Source: Stropharia rugosoannulata (taxonomy: Eukaryota > Basidiomycota > Agaricomycetes > Agaricales > Strophariaceae). Taken from it: 64,000 nucleotides of DNA. Of the stretch, positions 47,008-58,629 are shown piece after piece. The stretch is taken from contig JANCIK010000007.1 in assembly GCA_028532985.1 (NCBI GenBank), positions 62,001 to 126,000 of the forward strand, written 5' to 3'. Made by a program: the position numbers and the translations under genes. The first letter of the stretch is position 1. Each line of letters opens with the position of its first letter. The notes below the pieces were generated by a model that was given only the letters and a program-made list of their open reading frames with translations, was not told where the DNA came from and ran no database searches.

Positions 47008-48447
47008 TATGGAAAGCTGGACGGTCGCGCTCTCAAGCGAGCGCCAAGGAGGTGTACAAATATGTTCGGCATAGCTCATCCGTTCTTTCAGGTGTGGCGG
47101 GACTCCAGACACGCCTCCATATTTAAGGTACACTAATCATGGCGGGTGTTATTTGTTCACGCTGGATGGTACAGGTGACCATGCCCCCGACCGTTGGAGT
47201 GTCAGTGGCGGAGCCTTTGTGAGATTTGCGTGAGATGGTGGTGAAATGGTGTATTATGGACAGACCATCCAGCGTGACCATGCCCCCGACCGTTGGAGTG
47301 TCAGTGGCGGAGCCTTTGTGAGATTTGCGTGAGATGGTGGTGAAATGGTGTATTATGGACAGAGCTACAGCCTACGAGCTTGTCACAAAGTCTTAAGGTA
47401 TACGTGTAAGCCTCTGAAGTTACAGTACAACTCAGTACTCAATGCTTATGGGTAATAGGTACTATTTTACTGATCCATAACTTGTACACAAGTATAATCA
47501 GTTTCTGTAACTCATGACAATTCCCATGTGAGAGGTACAGTACTGTCTATGTTGGGGATCCGCAAGGTTAACGAGGGCACTACAGTAGTATGTGCGGGGT
47601 CATAAAGTGCGCCTCCTTGCGTGTCGACGCAGGCGGCCAGTCTTTTGATTCGATGCCACACACCTTGCACTCAGTGAAAGGGTACCGGGAATGGTCATGC
47701 CCCAGTGAAAACGAGTACTGTACGCCCCACCACATAAACATAGATGCTCACAAGACGACTGGTGCGCTGTCTGGATTCGCTTCCCAAAGACAGAAAATAA
47801 CAAAAGAAATTCCATCTGCACCGTGAAGTGACCGTCAGGTTAAGTAGCCCCGATGTTGTACTGCTGACTTTCGAGAATTTACACCTTGTCTCTCTACCCA
47901 GTCGTATCAGAGACTACACGAGCCGTAGACAGACCCGGATCTAGGGCCGTAGTAAGATTAAAGTGTACATCATTCATCATTATCATAATAGGGAATTTGC
48001 TCAGTAGCGTTCACCGGTGCGGGAGAAGCGAGGGACGAGCTCGGTCATAGTGTTGTTATGAGTCACACAAGACAAAGAGCAATAATTGTTGAACAATTGT
48101 ACTACGGGGGTGAAATAGTACCTCATCTCTCTTGAATGTTAGGATGTTATGCGTTCACTTACTTGCCACGTCAAAGGTTTAAACAAGCATTTTCTTCACA
48201 GCCGATTGACTGTCAAAGTGCTCCAAGCTGGTGAGCGAGACCGTGACACTACGCACATTCGAAATTCCCTGGCCCCTCGTTATCACTTGAAGATTTACTG
48301 AGAACACGGAACAGCCACAGGCATAAATATCTCCGTGATAAAAAGAAACAGAGGTCCCCGAGGTCTGGACTACGGCAATAGCCAGCCGCATTTGTTTGGC
48401 TGTAACTCCCCTACTCGCTTAAGAGCGCGACCGTCCAGCTTTCCATA
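47008..48447. mobile_element. 1,440-bp non-autonomous DNA transposon-like insertion
   Basis: The ends are 34-bp inverted repeats with one mismatch: the left end starts TATGGAAAGCTGGACGGTCG at 47008-47041, and the right end (48414-48447) is its reverse complement. Both ends are directly flanked by CTTTCG (47002-47007 and 48448-48453), a 6-bp target duplication. Paralogous sequence at about 17965-17995 lacks the insertion and keeps a single CATTCG, so it is an empty site. Copies U2 and U3 also show no insertion there. No open frame inside resembles a transposase. Superfamily not assigned; the 6-bp duplication excludes common 2-, 3- and 8-bp types if taken at face value. Confidence 0.85.
47175..47363 (+). 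repeat. 99-bp tandem duplication inside the element
   Basis: Unit 47175-47273 is followed by a copy at 47274-47363 that is identical over 90 bp (both start gtgaccatgcccccgaccgt). A 13-bp inverted pair, CACGCTGGATGGT (about 47158-47170) and ACCATCCAGCGTG (about 47264-47276), brackets the first unit. Confidence 0.9.
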
Positions 48448-48665
48448 CTTTCGGACCAGGCGTACACGCATTTGAGAATCATTGAGCTACGACCTCCCTA
48501 TTAGTGAGAAATTTTGACTGTTTTATATTGTGCAACACAATATTGCAGTGTACCACAATCACTGAAAAAAGGAAGTTGTAGAGAGCTATCTATGGATCGG
48601 TTGTTTAAAATGGGAAGGCGAGAACATCGGAGAACATAACCATTGTTGCCTCTGACATAGATTAG

Positions 48666-49670
48666 CATATATTTGGGAGGCACGATGGTTGGAGTCGAAT
48701 AGGTACGATTCCGCAACAAATCTTGTCGAGTCAGGCCATTAACATGGGCAGATAGATCCAGCAGTCTTCGCCAATGAACAATCGCATGCCAGAACGTCGT
48801 TATGGCGCAGCATACCCCTATGAAAAAAAATAACTCGACCCGATGCATGTCATCGTGCCATTCCGTTGAGCTGCGTGAGAAGACAGGCGAATAAAAGATA
48901 TACTCGAAGTCAGCCCGGAATACGGATGGAGCACGGACACGGCATGGCGGTGCGCATACAGACTGGCACCTGCTCCCTCTAAAGACACCGCGGGAACCTC
49001 GCGGGCCGGTTGTCCCACGATCCCCATTCACCGATCTTCAGATCCTCACTGATCCTTTCCTCTATCAATCCACCCCTCCCCTCAGCTTCAGCCTCATATG
49101 GTCGCCCATACACTGGCGCATCATTGTCCATGCACATTCACAAGGCGCACACCCCGGTCCAGTCGCACACCACATATCACATGCTCAATATCGTCCGACA
49201 CTTGATCTTGCATCACCGTCAACGTCGTAGAGCAGACTTTGGGGCACAAAGCCTCACATATCCATATCTTTAATAACTGGGAATATTTCTCATCTGATGC
49301 CATATCCACTACCCGATCTCTCCTGAAATGTAGCGGGAAAATATAGAGCTATTCGTTAGCGCTATGGTACGTATACCCATTTTTCCTCTCTCAGCCGCAC
49401 CCCTTGCTCGTAAGTGGAGTATGTGCGTATATGGAGCCAATAAACACACATGTACTGCGTAGTTCTTACGAGGGCAGGGGACGGGCCTAGGAACAGCATC
49501 GTACAATATGGCGCGGTATGTGATCGGATGCATGGGAAGATACACAAGACCGCATATCTGTAATTAACCATTTGAGCGTGCAGAACAGATATCTAGGGCC
49601 ATTTCCCCGAGTGACTCTGAAGCGCTTTTATATTTTCTTAAGTACGCATGGCAAATTCAACTAATACCAT
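48666..49670. other. intergenic with diffuse repeat
   Basis: No supported gene. 49090-49215 shares words and order with 52187-52350 (cagcc/tcatat, ccatgc, gacactt...gcttgatcttgca), suggesting another old repeat pair. Confidence 0.4.
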
Positions 49671-49671
49671 T

Positions 49672-49707
49672 ACTGCTATTGACTGCTTTACTGCTATTGA
49701 CTGCTTA
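49672..49707 (+). repeat. 18-bp tandem repeat
   Basis: Two copies of actgctattgactgcttt/aac in tandem, 10 bp before the stop codon end of secreted family copy C, in its 3' UTR region. Confidence 0.75.
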
Positions 49708-49714
49708 ACAAACT

Positions 49715-50293
49715 CTAAGGATTTATAGTGATTGGTATGTTAGCGTCACCAATGATCAAGTACTGTGTTCCGTCTGTGTCGTTCACGGGGTACACATTGT
49801 TCATAAAGACACTGTAAGGTGCACCAGCCATGATCGAGTTATGCGGGATCTGCCGAGCAAGGGTTCGTTAGCCCATGTGCACGACCCCAATAACAAGAAT
49901 AGTATAGTAAGGTAGATGTATGAACTTACCCTGGCTGTGAACGAATCCGACAGGGCACCAGGCGCCATGATGCGATGCGCCAGCAAGATGGGCTGTTCGA
50001 AGCCGTTGTTGCTTTGTGGCGGGACATCGAGGATGTAGTCGATGAACTCGGCGATGAAGCCGAACTTCTGGACCGCGCAGGTTAGGTCGACGGTGATGCT
50101 GATGGTCTACACCGCGCTCGGGTTAGTACGGGCGGATATCGAGTAATGTCCGCTGATTAATACGACTTACATCGCCTTCATTGACAGTCGTCGGCGAGAT
50201 GGTGGGGACGCCAAAGCGAGAGGCATCAGGGCACAACTCTGCAGATGCGATGGAAGCGAGGGATGCCAGTATGCTGATTAAGGCGACCTTCAT
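49715..50293 (-). CDS. small secreted protein, family copy C
   Basis: 144 residues; exons 50293-50171, 50106-49930, 49849-49715. Exon 1 is 12 nt shorter than in copies A and B, while exons 2 and 3 keep 177 and 135 nt and both introns are phase 0. The signal peptide MKVALISILASLASIASA leads directly to ELCPDASRFGV. The mature part keeps DLTCAVQKFGFIAEFID, NNGFEQPILLAHRIM, ALSDSFTA, IPHNSIMAGAPYSV and GTQYLIIGDANIPITINP. Both Cys are conserved. It lies about 29 kb from copy B with no HPP sequence beside it, yet shares the promoter blocks, so the gene moved together with its 5' flank. Confidence 0.85.
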
Positions 50294-50369
50294 GTCGTTA
50301 GTGACGGTGCTTATTTGCTGAAGTTCTTCAACTTGGTAACGATACCAAACCCGACCTCGAATGACTCTG

Positions 50370-50378
50370 TATTTATAC
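50370..50378 (-). promoter_or_regulatory. TATA box, secreted family copy C
   Basis: GTATAAATA on the minus strand, 77 nt upstream of the ATG, conserved with copies A and B. Confidence 0.65.
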
Positions 50379-50799
50379 GAGCCTGTTATCTATTTGGGGC
50401 CGTGTCCGACCCGTCGAGGAAGGAAGGTAAAGATCACTTTATGTTGTGTGCAGTGAACGATTGTGTTACAGTCCGATTCTTACGGTGAAGTTGAAGCACT
50501 ACCTAACATTAGCTCCACTCATTTTCAATGCTTTTTCGAGGAAATGTTGCTCTGTTCTGGTGAGAATAATCCCTGTTACTTGAGCTGCTCTGCTATTCGT
50601 CTTCTCCTGTAACTCAAAGTGTTCCATTTCATTACATATATTAGTGTTAATTCATCGTGTTGTCTACTAGAGTACCGATTAAGATCACAAACCATCGCGC
50701 AAACAGCGGCAGATGGTCAACGGACTATCAAATGCGTTTGAAAAAATAAACGCCGCAGACTACTCGACCCCAGCTCAAGTAGATAGTATTGAACTTACA

Positions 50800-53060
50800 C
50801 AGTAAGGTGTGCATGTTTCCCGCTGCGACTCCGAGCGTAAACGAAGCTAGAAAGAATACTCCTGGTATTGCCGCGAGCCGCTGCGTAGTAGGAGGGGACA
50901 GGGAACACCATACATCCATTCTGAGCCCTCGTACTGTATGTCTCGACTCGCCTGCCCGCGCTTCGCAGCCCTCCCACGCCGCATCCCGGTCTCTCCCCAA
51001 TCCCCAATGGCCCCCGTGATCGTGCTTTCCGCTCCCACGCCCTCTGCGGATGCGGCATTGAAGCTCCCGCAGGAACCCGCACCGTGACCATAACCCTCCC
51101 GACCAGCTCCGCGTATATCAACCCCCTTGCACACATCCCCAATCGCACCCTCCCACGCATCGTCCTGCGTATCCTCCCGCGCATCCTCCCGCGCATCCTC
51201 CCTTCCGCGCGTGCCCCCATACCATCCACGGTTACCCCTGACCTCACACCATCCATGAGGCCCGCTAGCGGGAATAATAATACATAGTCTAGAGAGCAGG
51301 GGATACCCCGATGCGGGGAAGGTGCTCCCGTGGGAGCGTGTCGAGCTCGTGGCTCTACGCCGGGCAGGCTGGACAGTATGAGGTATTCCGGCACTGTTCG
51401 AAGATGATGGAGCTCTTTTCGATCTGCAAGATGCATGTCTGCAGGTCACTGTCAGAGCATGGAAAGTACGGTGGCGTCGAAACGTCTCAGCCGTGGTGTG
51501 GGGTATGATGGGTATTGGAAGTACGCTTCGCGGCGCGTCCGTAGCATTCTGGTACGCAACGGGTGGTGGGAACCTATTAAACGAGTGATATTGCTCAGAA
51601 GTAGCAATTGCGGAGGAACCTTAGGACACAGGCGTATCTTTGCGCAAAACTTAAAAAGTGGCAGTAATTATGATAATGGATAATAGCCTTTTGTCTGTGT
51701 CTGGTATAAACAAACCATAAAACATAGAAAGTATTTACCAGACAAGAATTTCAATTATGAATGGTGGTGTGTTAGAAGCAACTACTGACCAAGATATTTG
51801 CCGCTACGAACGGGTAATTTGACCACCCTCCATCATCGTCCTGGAAGTGTGATGTGTATATGTATAGGAACAAACCATATAGGCCAAGTCGGAGCGTAGG
51901 CAGATTAGGCAGAGTATCTCACCTAGACAGATAGCTTAAATGTCATGGCAGCACGTTTACGGTACTTAACGTACACATGCCGCGGAAAGCAGGGTTTTCC
52001 TCTTCGGCCCCTCTCCTGTTCCCCTACATACCGTCCGACTATGTCTGACCCCTCCCTTCTGACCCCTCCCTGAGGCTTGGCCTAGGCCGTTACCGTGCGA
52101 GCGTCACGCGACCGCGCCCTCCGACGCTTCCACCATCGCATCAAGCTGCCGCTGATCCGTCCGTCATCCACCCCGCCACTTACACCCGAGCTCATATCAG
52201 CCGCGTTCTGACATACATCTCATCTATGCATTGGTGCACAACAGACCATCCATGCCCATGCCCACGAAGACCGCCCCGATCCCCACGCATACCGAGTATC
52301 ACAGAACGGATAAGGGCCGACACTTATAGCTTGATCTTGCACCGCGGTCGCCCGTCCACCTATCGTACCAGAGCGCAACAAGGATCCGGTGGTACCAATG
52401 TGACTGTGCTCCGTGTATCAGTTGCCTTTTCCTATACATCGTCCTGATCACTTCCACCACACATTGTCAACGTGGATCCTGCTGTGCGCACATCATGTAT
52501 TTACCAAGGTAAGGAATGATTCTTTGTTTCTAATCAGTTACCCCGAAGACACTCAATTTCTGATATGTCAATCAACAGATATCCGCCTCGGCGGTCCAGA
52601 CTACCTAATACAACGACGACCCAATGAGCCTGAAGAGAGTATTAATCATCACGACCATGGTGCGTATAACGTATATTACATCTCGTGCCCACCTACTTCT
52701 CTCAATGCATTTCCGTCGTTGGTCACAAAACTACGACATGCCCGATGCCCGCCCCCATGCCCCGTACCGATTATAAATGTCTTCAAAGCCAGTGCGCGTG
52801 GCGGGGCGCTGTGTATCGCAGCTCGTGATCGCTGTGTGTGCTACTAAACTGTCCCACCCTGCCGAGAACAATACGATATCAGACCTCTCACAAACGCCGG
52901 GCAGGCCGGACCTTCACGTCGGGGCGTAGATCTCGTCCTATGGATCACGCGTTCATATTACGTGCGTTTCTTGTACCACACATAACGCAGCGCGCATCCG
53001 CCGCACCCAATTTATCCGGGTACTAATCCCGAGTTCTGTCAGGCGCTGCGCGCATACGCA
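50800..53060. other. GC-rich repeat-like zone, no recognised gene
   Basis: C-rich sequence with a short tandem array at about 51165-51205 (cctcccgcgcat repeated). Long open stretches on the minus strand at 50795-51449 overlap each other in different frames and have no family pattern. 52187-52350 is related to 49090-49215. Confidence 0.4.
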
Positions 53061-54070
53061 CGAAGATTAAGCATGCATGGGTAGTACTTCGCCTATATAC
53101 AAGACATAATTACGCACATTATTATAAGTCCTGCCCGTGTTCAAAGTACGGACTCTGAAGAGAGAGGCGGTGGTGCGCGCGGTATGAGTCGAGCACGTTG
53201 GCAAAGCCAGTGCGTTTACCCTGTACGTGATCTATTTTTTGGGGGCTACGGGTGGTCCAACTGTCATGTCTGCGGTTAGGGCGCATCGTTCTAGCACCGC
53301 CTTCTCGCTTCCTCTCTCTTCTCCATCATCAATTGTTTATGTATGTGTCCTTCAGGGCCCTCACGGACTGAGAATAACCCACCTCGGACTATCAACCATA
53401 TAATACAACGCCAACGTCAGCAGGCGCAAATTAATACGATAACCAGGGCTGGGAAGGATCTCTCAATTCGGAGCCGAGGTCGCAAGCGGGACAGGGCGCT
53501 TTACGTGTGATCTTGCAAGTCGCCCGCCATGGTCCGTCAATCTGTTGTATTTGCTCGTTCAGGAATATGTAGCGCTGATGCTATCCTTACCCAACCAAAG
53601 AGTATAACGTGCGGACATGCCCATATTATCTTACCTGCGCTATAAGCCATATATATATATAAATGTTCATTAAATCCAGCTTCGTATTCGGTACTGAGGC
53701 CAACTAAATAATGATGCTAGACGGTCTATGACATGATCGAACAAATAGGAACCATTACAGATGCGCAGTCCTCTTACTATATTTTGCGTAGGTCTGGTTT
53801 GCCATCTTGTAATATACACAATTTAGGACGAGAAGACAGAGCGCCACAGTGACGCTTGTCAAGCTATGCATCTTCTGGGGAAGTATTGAATTCATTTCCG
53901 AAAGATAAGGTCTATCAGTTGAATATAAATCGCCCTTTGTTGTTCGCCAGATAAGACATAGGCATCCCTGTTTACGGTACATAAATATTGAACAACCCTC
54001 CCATCTTCTTCAGCACATTTCCATCTTTTTCACCACACCACAATATTTCTCCCAGTTCTAGCGACCCAGA
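53061..54070. other. intergenic, promoter of cupin gene
   Basis: No supported gene. A TATATATATATAAAT run sits at about 53651-53665. The last about 80 bp are pyrimidine-rich, as expected of a fungal 5' UTR. Confidence 0.4.
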
Positions 54071-54643
54071 ATGCCTTACAAGGTACGTTACACCCTAGCC
54101 TTTTGTCGATCTTGATGGAATATACACTTATGGACTCACAACTGTTAAGCACCGGCAAGATGCACTTGAACAGCACATTAATGCTCCAGGAGATACACAT
54201 TTGGATCACATGAAGATCAACGACCTTCACGATAAACCTGCCGACCACGAAACAGATCATCTTATGACCTGCATTGGTGGGCTGAAGGCCGGCGAGCCGG
54301 TTTCAGCATCATACCCAGGGCCTGCCGTGCTGTACATTATTGAAGGTATGTATCCTCCTTTGGGTATGAGAGGTTGGTCTCATGGTTTGTAGGCGAGATC
54401 GAAGGTGAGGCTCAAGCAAAACCTGGAGAGCCATTTACCGCCAAAAAGGGCGACGTCGTGCACATCGAGAAAGACGCCCACATGACTTGGAAGACTGCCA
54501 CTAGTGCTACAAGTAGGCGGGACCTGTTACACTGTTTTTCATATCATCTTTGCTCATCAGATTCCGAATTACTTCTAGTTCTCGCCGTTGTTTACACGCC
54601 AACCAGCTTACAGTCTTGGGGCGACCTCGTTATTAAGAATTAA
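54071..54643 (+). CDS. small cupin-fold protein
   Basis: Single-domain cupin of 136 residues, enzymatic role unknown. Exons: 54071-54082 (only 12 nt), 54150-54345, 54393-54512, 54561-54643. The beta-barrel pattern is visible in GPAVLYIIEGEIEGEAQ, the turn GEPFTAKKGDVVHIEKDAHM and the closing LLLVLAVVYTPTS. The Gly of the YIIEGEIEGEA turn is encoded across the junction of exons 2 and 3. Metal-binding His and Glu of classical cupins are only partly present (KKGDVVHIEKDAHMTW). The layout resembles EutQ-like small cupins. No signal peptide, so probably cytosolic. The donor of exon 3 (GTAGGC) is weaker but keeps the frame. Confidence 0.75.
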
Positions 54644-55360
54644 AGCAGACAGAATTCATACATCTGTCGGTGTCGTGTGTCACTAGCAGTGGTTCTATGA
54701 TGCAGTTGTACATGAACTACTCTTAACACATGCTAAGATATAAATGCAAGCCGCTGTATCCACTTATTTCTCGCCCTGCGCACGACATTGAGTCCGCTAA
54801 TTTGTACCGTCCAAGCCGTGATCACGGGACCACCGCGGGCCGGCGCTCCCACAGTCCTACGACGATCTTAGTTCATTCCGTCTGCGCTCTCATCTTAGGA
54901 TAAGATAAGCAAGAGGAACGGGAGAGCCAGGATCAAATCCTGATTGCTCGATGCCATGTCAAAGGCATCCCCCGGGCATTTGAAAAATGTCACCAGACGT
55001 AGTCTCGTCTTTCGCCCTCACAAAATTTTGTTTCGGCACGTTCTCGCCCCAAGCGTTGGTCTCAGGCGCTCAGGTTGTCTCGGGCACGTTGACTGGAGCT
55101 CGTTTTCTGCTTCCCAAGTCACCGTGAGAATTCGGCACCGCTCCGGCACGCTCGCCGGGCACCCACTGCGCAGACCCATTGGCTCACACGCGCGCCGCCG
55201 ATTCCCAAGCCCGAGATTCCTACGCAACCCCCCGGTCAAATGATAACACGTTTCTCCGTGTATTTCCCAGAATCAGAGTTGGTACAAGGGTGGCGCTGGC
55301 GATGTGTGGACTCTCGTGGAGTGAGCATGAAAGAAGTGTTGAAGAGGAGGTGACCGCAAT
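54644..55360. other. intergenic, no recognised gene
   Basis: No supported gene. The open stretch at 54944-55243 is basic and composition-driven. Confidence 0.35.
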
Positions 55361-55369
55361 ACAAGGACC

Positions 55370-56181
55370 GAGCCCTTGGTTATGCTGATATCGTGCCAAA
55401 CATTCGACGCATTGAGTTTAATCCCGCGTCGTTTTAAGAGTCGCTTAGTCCTCTCAAAAGCATCAATACTGTCTGGCACTATCTGGCGGTTCCTCCCGCG
55501 TTATCAGGTAACGTACAGCATGATGCTGTTTTAGAGAATACTTACGATGGCCTGCTTCCTTATCTTTCGGAGGGATTATGCCAGTTTATAAACTGTATGC
55601 AGCTATTCACTCATCGGTTGTAATACAGAAGGTTTAGGAAGATCTGACGCAACAGGGCGGCCAACAACAGATTGAGATATGTAATAATACTACGTTCGGA
55701 CAAGAAGACTACACGCCGTTTTTGTGTGATTATCTGATATCTAATAAAAGCTGTAGCCATTGACTTTGGAGCTTGTCGCTTTCCGAGAGATTGCCCACTC
55801 TTATGCTTATGTAGCATCGAAAACTCCTCAGCTGATACATTTGGCCGCGACCTTACAAAGGTGCAAAGGTGTGCAAATCTGAAAGACCCTACAACTGGGT
55901 GTCGCGATCCCCCCCAGTTCCGAGCCATCTCAAGTCGCTCGCAGATAAGCGGCTTGCGTTCGGTTTCTGAGCGGGCTTAACTAGAGTTGATACAAACCCG
56001 TTAACTTGTAATATGAAATCCATCACGATGGCCGACAATGCCGTATTTCCGGGCTTTTAAGAAGCATAGGTTCTGCTCGAAATTTGAAGAGCTTGATTGT
56101 TAGGTGGCGTGGAGATGACCAAGGAAGCCTTCCCGTCTCTTCTGACTTGTCTGTATTCGTTCAATTCTTCTCTAGTGCCTA
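55370..56181 (+). pseudogene. decayed F-box/LRR-like gene remnant
   Basis: Pieces in several frames resemble the repeats of agaricomycete F-box proteins: IVPNIRRIEFNP near 55388, LKSINTVWHYLAVPPALSG near 55457, RCANLKDPTTGCRDPPQFRA near 55863, and NLKSLIVRWRGDDQGSLPVS near 56078 ending in a stop at 56179-56181. In-frame stops and frame changes between the pieces are not repaired by credible introns. The assignment is tentative. Confidence 0.35.
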
Positions 56182-56372
56182 ACTATTACCGGTAGCGCTC
56201 CCACATGTTAGTGCATTTATATAGTGCTCCAAAGGAGAAGCTAGATCCATTATTCCCAGACCTACATTGTCTCGGCCGTGAGATAGCTAAGAAAAATATG
56301 ACATTATATAAGACAAATGTATGTATGTAAAGCCCGAACTTCCTGCACCCTTCCAATGCCCTTCGGATTTCA

Positions 56373-58629
56373 ATGTCAGACACACTTTCACAATCGATTC
56401 TAGTTGCGGTATTCGTCATACTTGTTTCTGTCTATGCCAAAATCAGTGAAAAACCTCCAAAACGATATCCTCCGGGCCCCAGAGGGCTACCCATAGTTGG
56501 AAATGCTTTGCAAGTACCGTACCAGGCAAGTTGCGCGTTAGAAATTTGAAACTATTACTCAAGCAGATTGTGTACCTGAAGCATATGTGTACCTACTTCA
56601 GAGATCTTGTACGAGAGTATGGCGGACCTGTGTGGTTGAACGTATTTGGCTTTGTATTAGCGACGTTCCTACCTCGCCGCATATCTCGCTAATGATATGT
56701 CTATGGCTTAGGGCGTTTTGATTATTGGGGATATGAAAACCGCGAAGGATGTACTTGACAAACGGTCTGCCAATTTTTCATCCAGGCCAACGGTTCCATT
56801 TACAGTACGTCAGTTCAAATCAACCGAATTAGTTTTATGTATGTTTGTTTATTATTGAACAAAAGGAGAAATACGTCGATCCTGATGGATCGCACTGGGC
56901 GTTTCATAGTCAGAACGACAATTTCCACACAGCAAGACGATTGACTGCCACTGTTATGTCTTCGGTCCGCGCAGGATTGACGGAGCCTCTACAACTGTTT
57001 GAAACATTACTGACTTTGCAGAACTTGCTGGATAATCCAAATGACTGGATGTTTCAGATAAACAGGTGGGCATGAATGCTTCCGTTTTCACGTACCGCGG
57101 AGTTGACTTGGGAAAGATTAATTGTTAGCACTGTCTTTACTGCTGGATACGGTCTGCACCTTCCTAAAGGAGATGAACCGGACCTCAAGGAGGTTCTATA
57201 TGTAAGTCAGGAAACAAATAATTTACATGATCTCGCTGAAACAATGTTGAAAACCAAAAAGTTGATTGAAGAGTCAACTGCCATGTATAATCTCTCTGGC
57301 TCCGTAATCAACTTCTTCCCAGCCTTGGACTGGATTCCTGGTCCAATGCCATGGCGAACTCGAGCAAGAAAAGCTCTCGAGCGAGATAGAGCATTCTATT
57401 CTCGGTTGGTATATGAGGCCGTGTATGGACATGGATCTGGAATGAATACGTGCGTTACGCGCCAATCCAGCTCATTTTATCTCAGTATGTAACTGATTTA
57501 AAATAGATGGGCGGCAACTTTTGCGAATGAGGACATCGAAGAAAACAAACCTAGTCGATTTTTAAGGGAGTTTACTCAGGTACTTGCTCGTAGTATCTCT
57601 GACAGGGTAATAATTTATATTCCGGCTGTCTAGGCGGCGATTGAAACAGTAAAAGAATGCAATTATTTTGTTTGATCTATCCAACTGACAAAAGTTATGT
57701 ATCAGACGGTGTCCTCTTTGAAAGTATTTGTGTTAGCTTCCATAATCTATCCCAAATGGGTCGTGAAGGCACAACAAGAACTCGATGATATTGTTGGCCC
57801 AAATCGTTTACCCACCTTCGCAGATCGCCCTCGTTTACCATATATAGAGGGTGTAGTACGAGGTATGTAAAAATCACTAGTACGTCCAGAAACAATGAAT
57901 GAATCTCATTCTAGAAACCCTGCGCTGGCGTCCTGCTGCACGTGGTGGAGTGCCACATTCATGTAAGGAAGATGATCTCGTGGATATTAATGGACAGCAG
58001 TACAACATACCAGCGGGAACCATAGTATTTGGACTTAGTTGGTGAGTTGTATTGGTGTGGAAAACTTCAATACACTTACAGCTTACCAGGGCAATTGAAC
58101 ATGACCCATCAATATACACCGATCCAGACCTTTTTAACCCTGACCGCTTTCTCGATATTAATGGCGAACTACTCTCTGGGTATGAAACAAGTGCATTTGG
58201 CTTTGGTCGACGGGGTAAGTTAGAGTTATTAACCATGTGATGGCATTATCATAACCTAATCCATTTCTTACGCTAGCGTGTCCCGGAAGCCCTTTTGCAG
58301 AGCGGTCCATGTGGATTGCAATTGCATTACTGCTATGGACCTTCGACATCAGAAAATCGGAGCAGATTGACTCCAAAACAGGTTTCCCCTTTCCGTACGA
58401 CTCTAGCGATGCCGCATTTGCCGGGGATGTAAGTGAAAGATGAAGTTCTTTCATCCATAAAAATTAGAACTAACAATCTTTACAGCTAACAAATCCGCCG
58501 TTGGCATTTCCAGCTACATTTTCGCCGCGCTCGACATTACATGCGGAAGTTGCCCGACGGGAATGGGAGTACTGCGAAAAGGACCTGAACGTAATATTAC
58601 CTGCCCCTAAGAGTAGAGACGCAAGTTGA
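56373..58629 (+). CDS. cytochrome P450 monooxygenase
   Basis: Membrane-anchored heme monooxygenase of 528 residues, probably ER-bound; substrate unknown. Thirteen exons: 56373-56525, 56567-56641, 56712-56804, 56866-57065, 57117-57201, 57262-57449, 57507-57579, 57634-57648, 57706-57862, 57915-58041, 58090-58214, 58277-58428, 58486-58629. The N-terminal anchor ILVAVFVILVSVYA is followed by the Pro-rich hinge RYPPGPRGLPIVGNA. The I-helix is AAIETTVSSL, the K-helix ExxR is ETLR (347-350), and PDRF and the heme loop FGFGRRACPG (Cys432) follow. Exon 8 is only 15 nt and encodes AAIET. Intron 1 can use either a GC donor at 56526 or a GT donor at 56514, differing by four residues. The architecture fits the large CYP64-like group of basidiomycetes. 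All motifs are intact. Confidence 0.92.

Larger units (their letters stand above)
46868..48665 (-). repeat. NACHT upstream module, copy U4, split by an insertion
   Basis: 46868-47007 aligns with 17855-17985 of copy U1 (tctgcrcagct, ctcctgaygctgt, ccaggtatgacaggtga, tatatatag). After the inserted element the match resumes at 48448-48665 (gacatt/atcattgag, tattagt, tgtaccacaatca, ctatctatggatcgg, cataaccattg) against 17985-18195. No NACHT coding sequence remains beside it. Confidence 0.75.

Noticed and set aside
47175..47363. CRISPR-like array
   Set aside because: Only two 99-bp units, no spacers, eukaryotic context; it is a simple tandem duplication.
50795..51449. Two long minus-strand open frames (about 200 residues each)
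   Set aside because: They overlap in different frames over GC-rich sequence and are Arg/Gly-rich by composition, with no motif.
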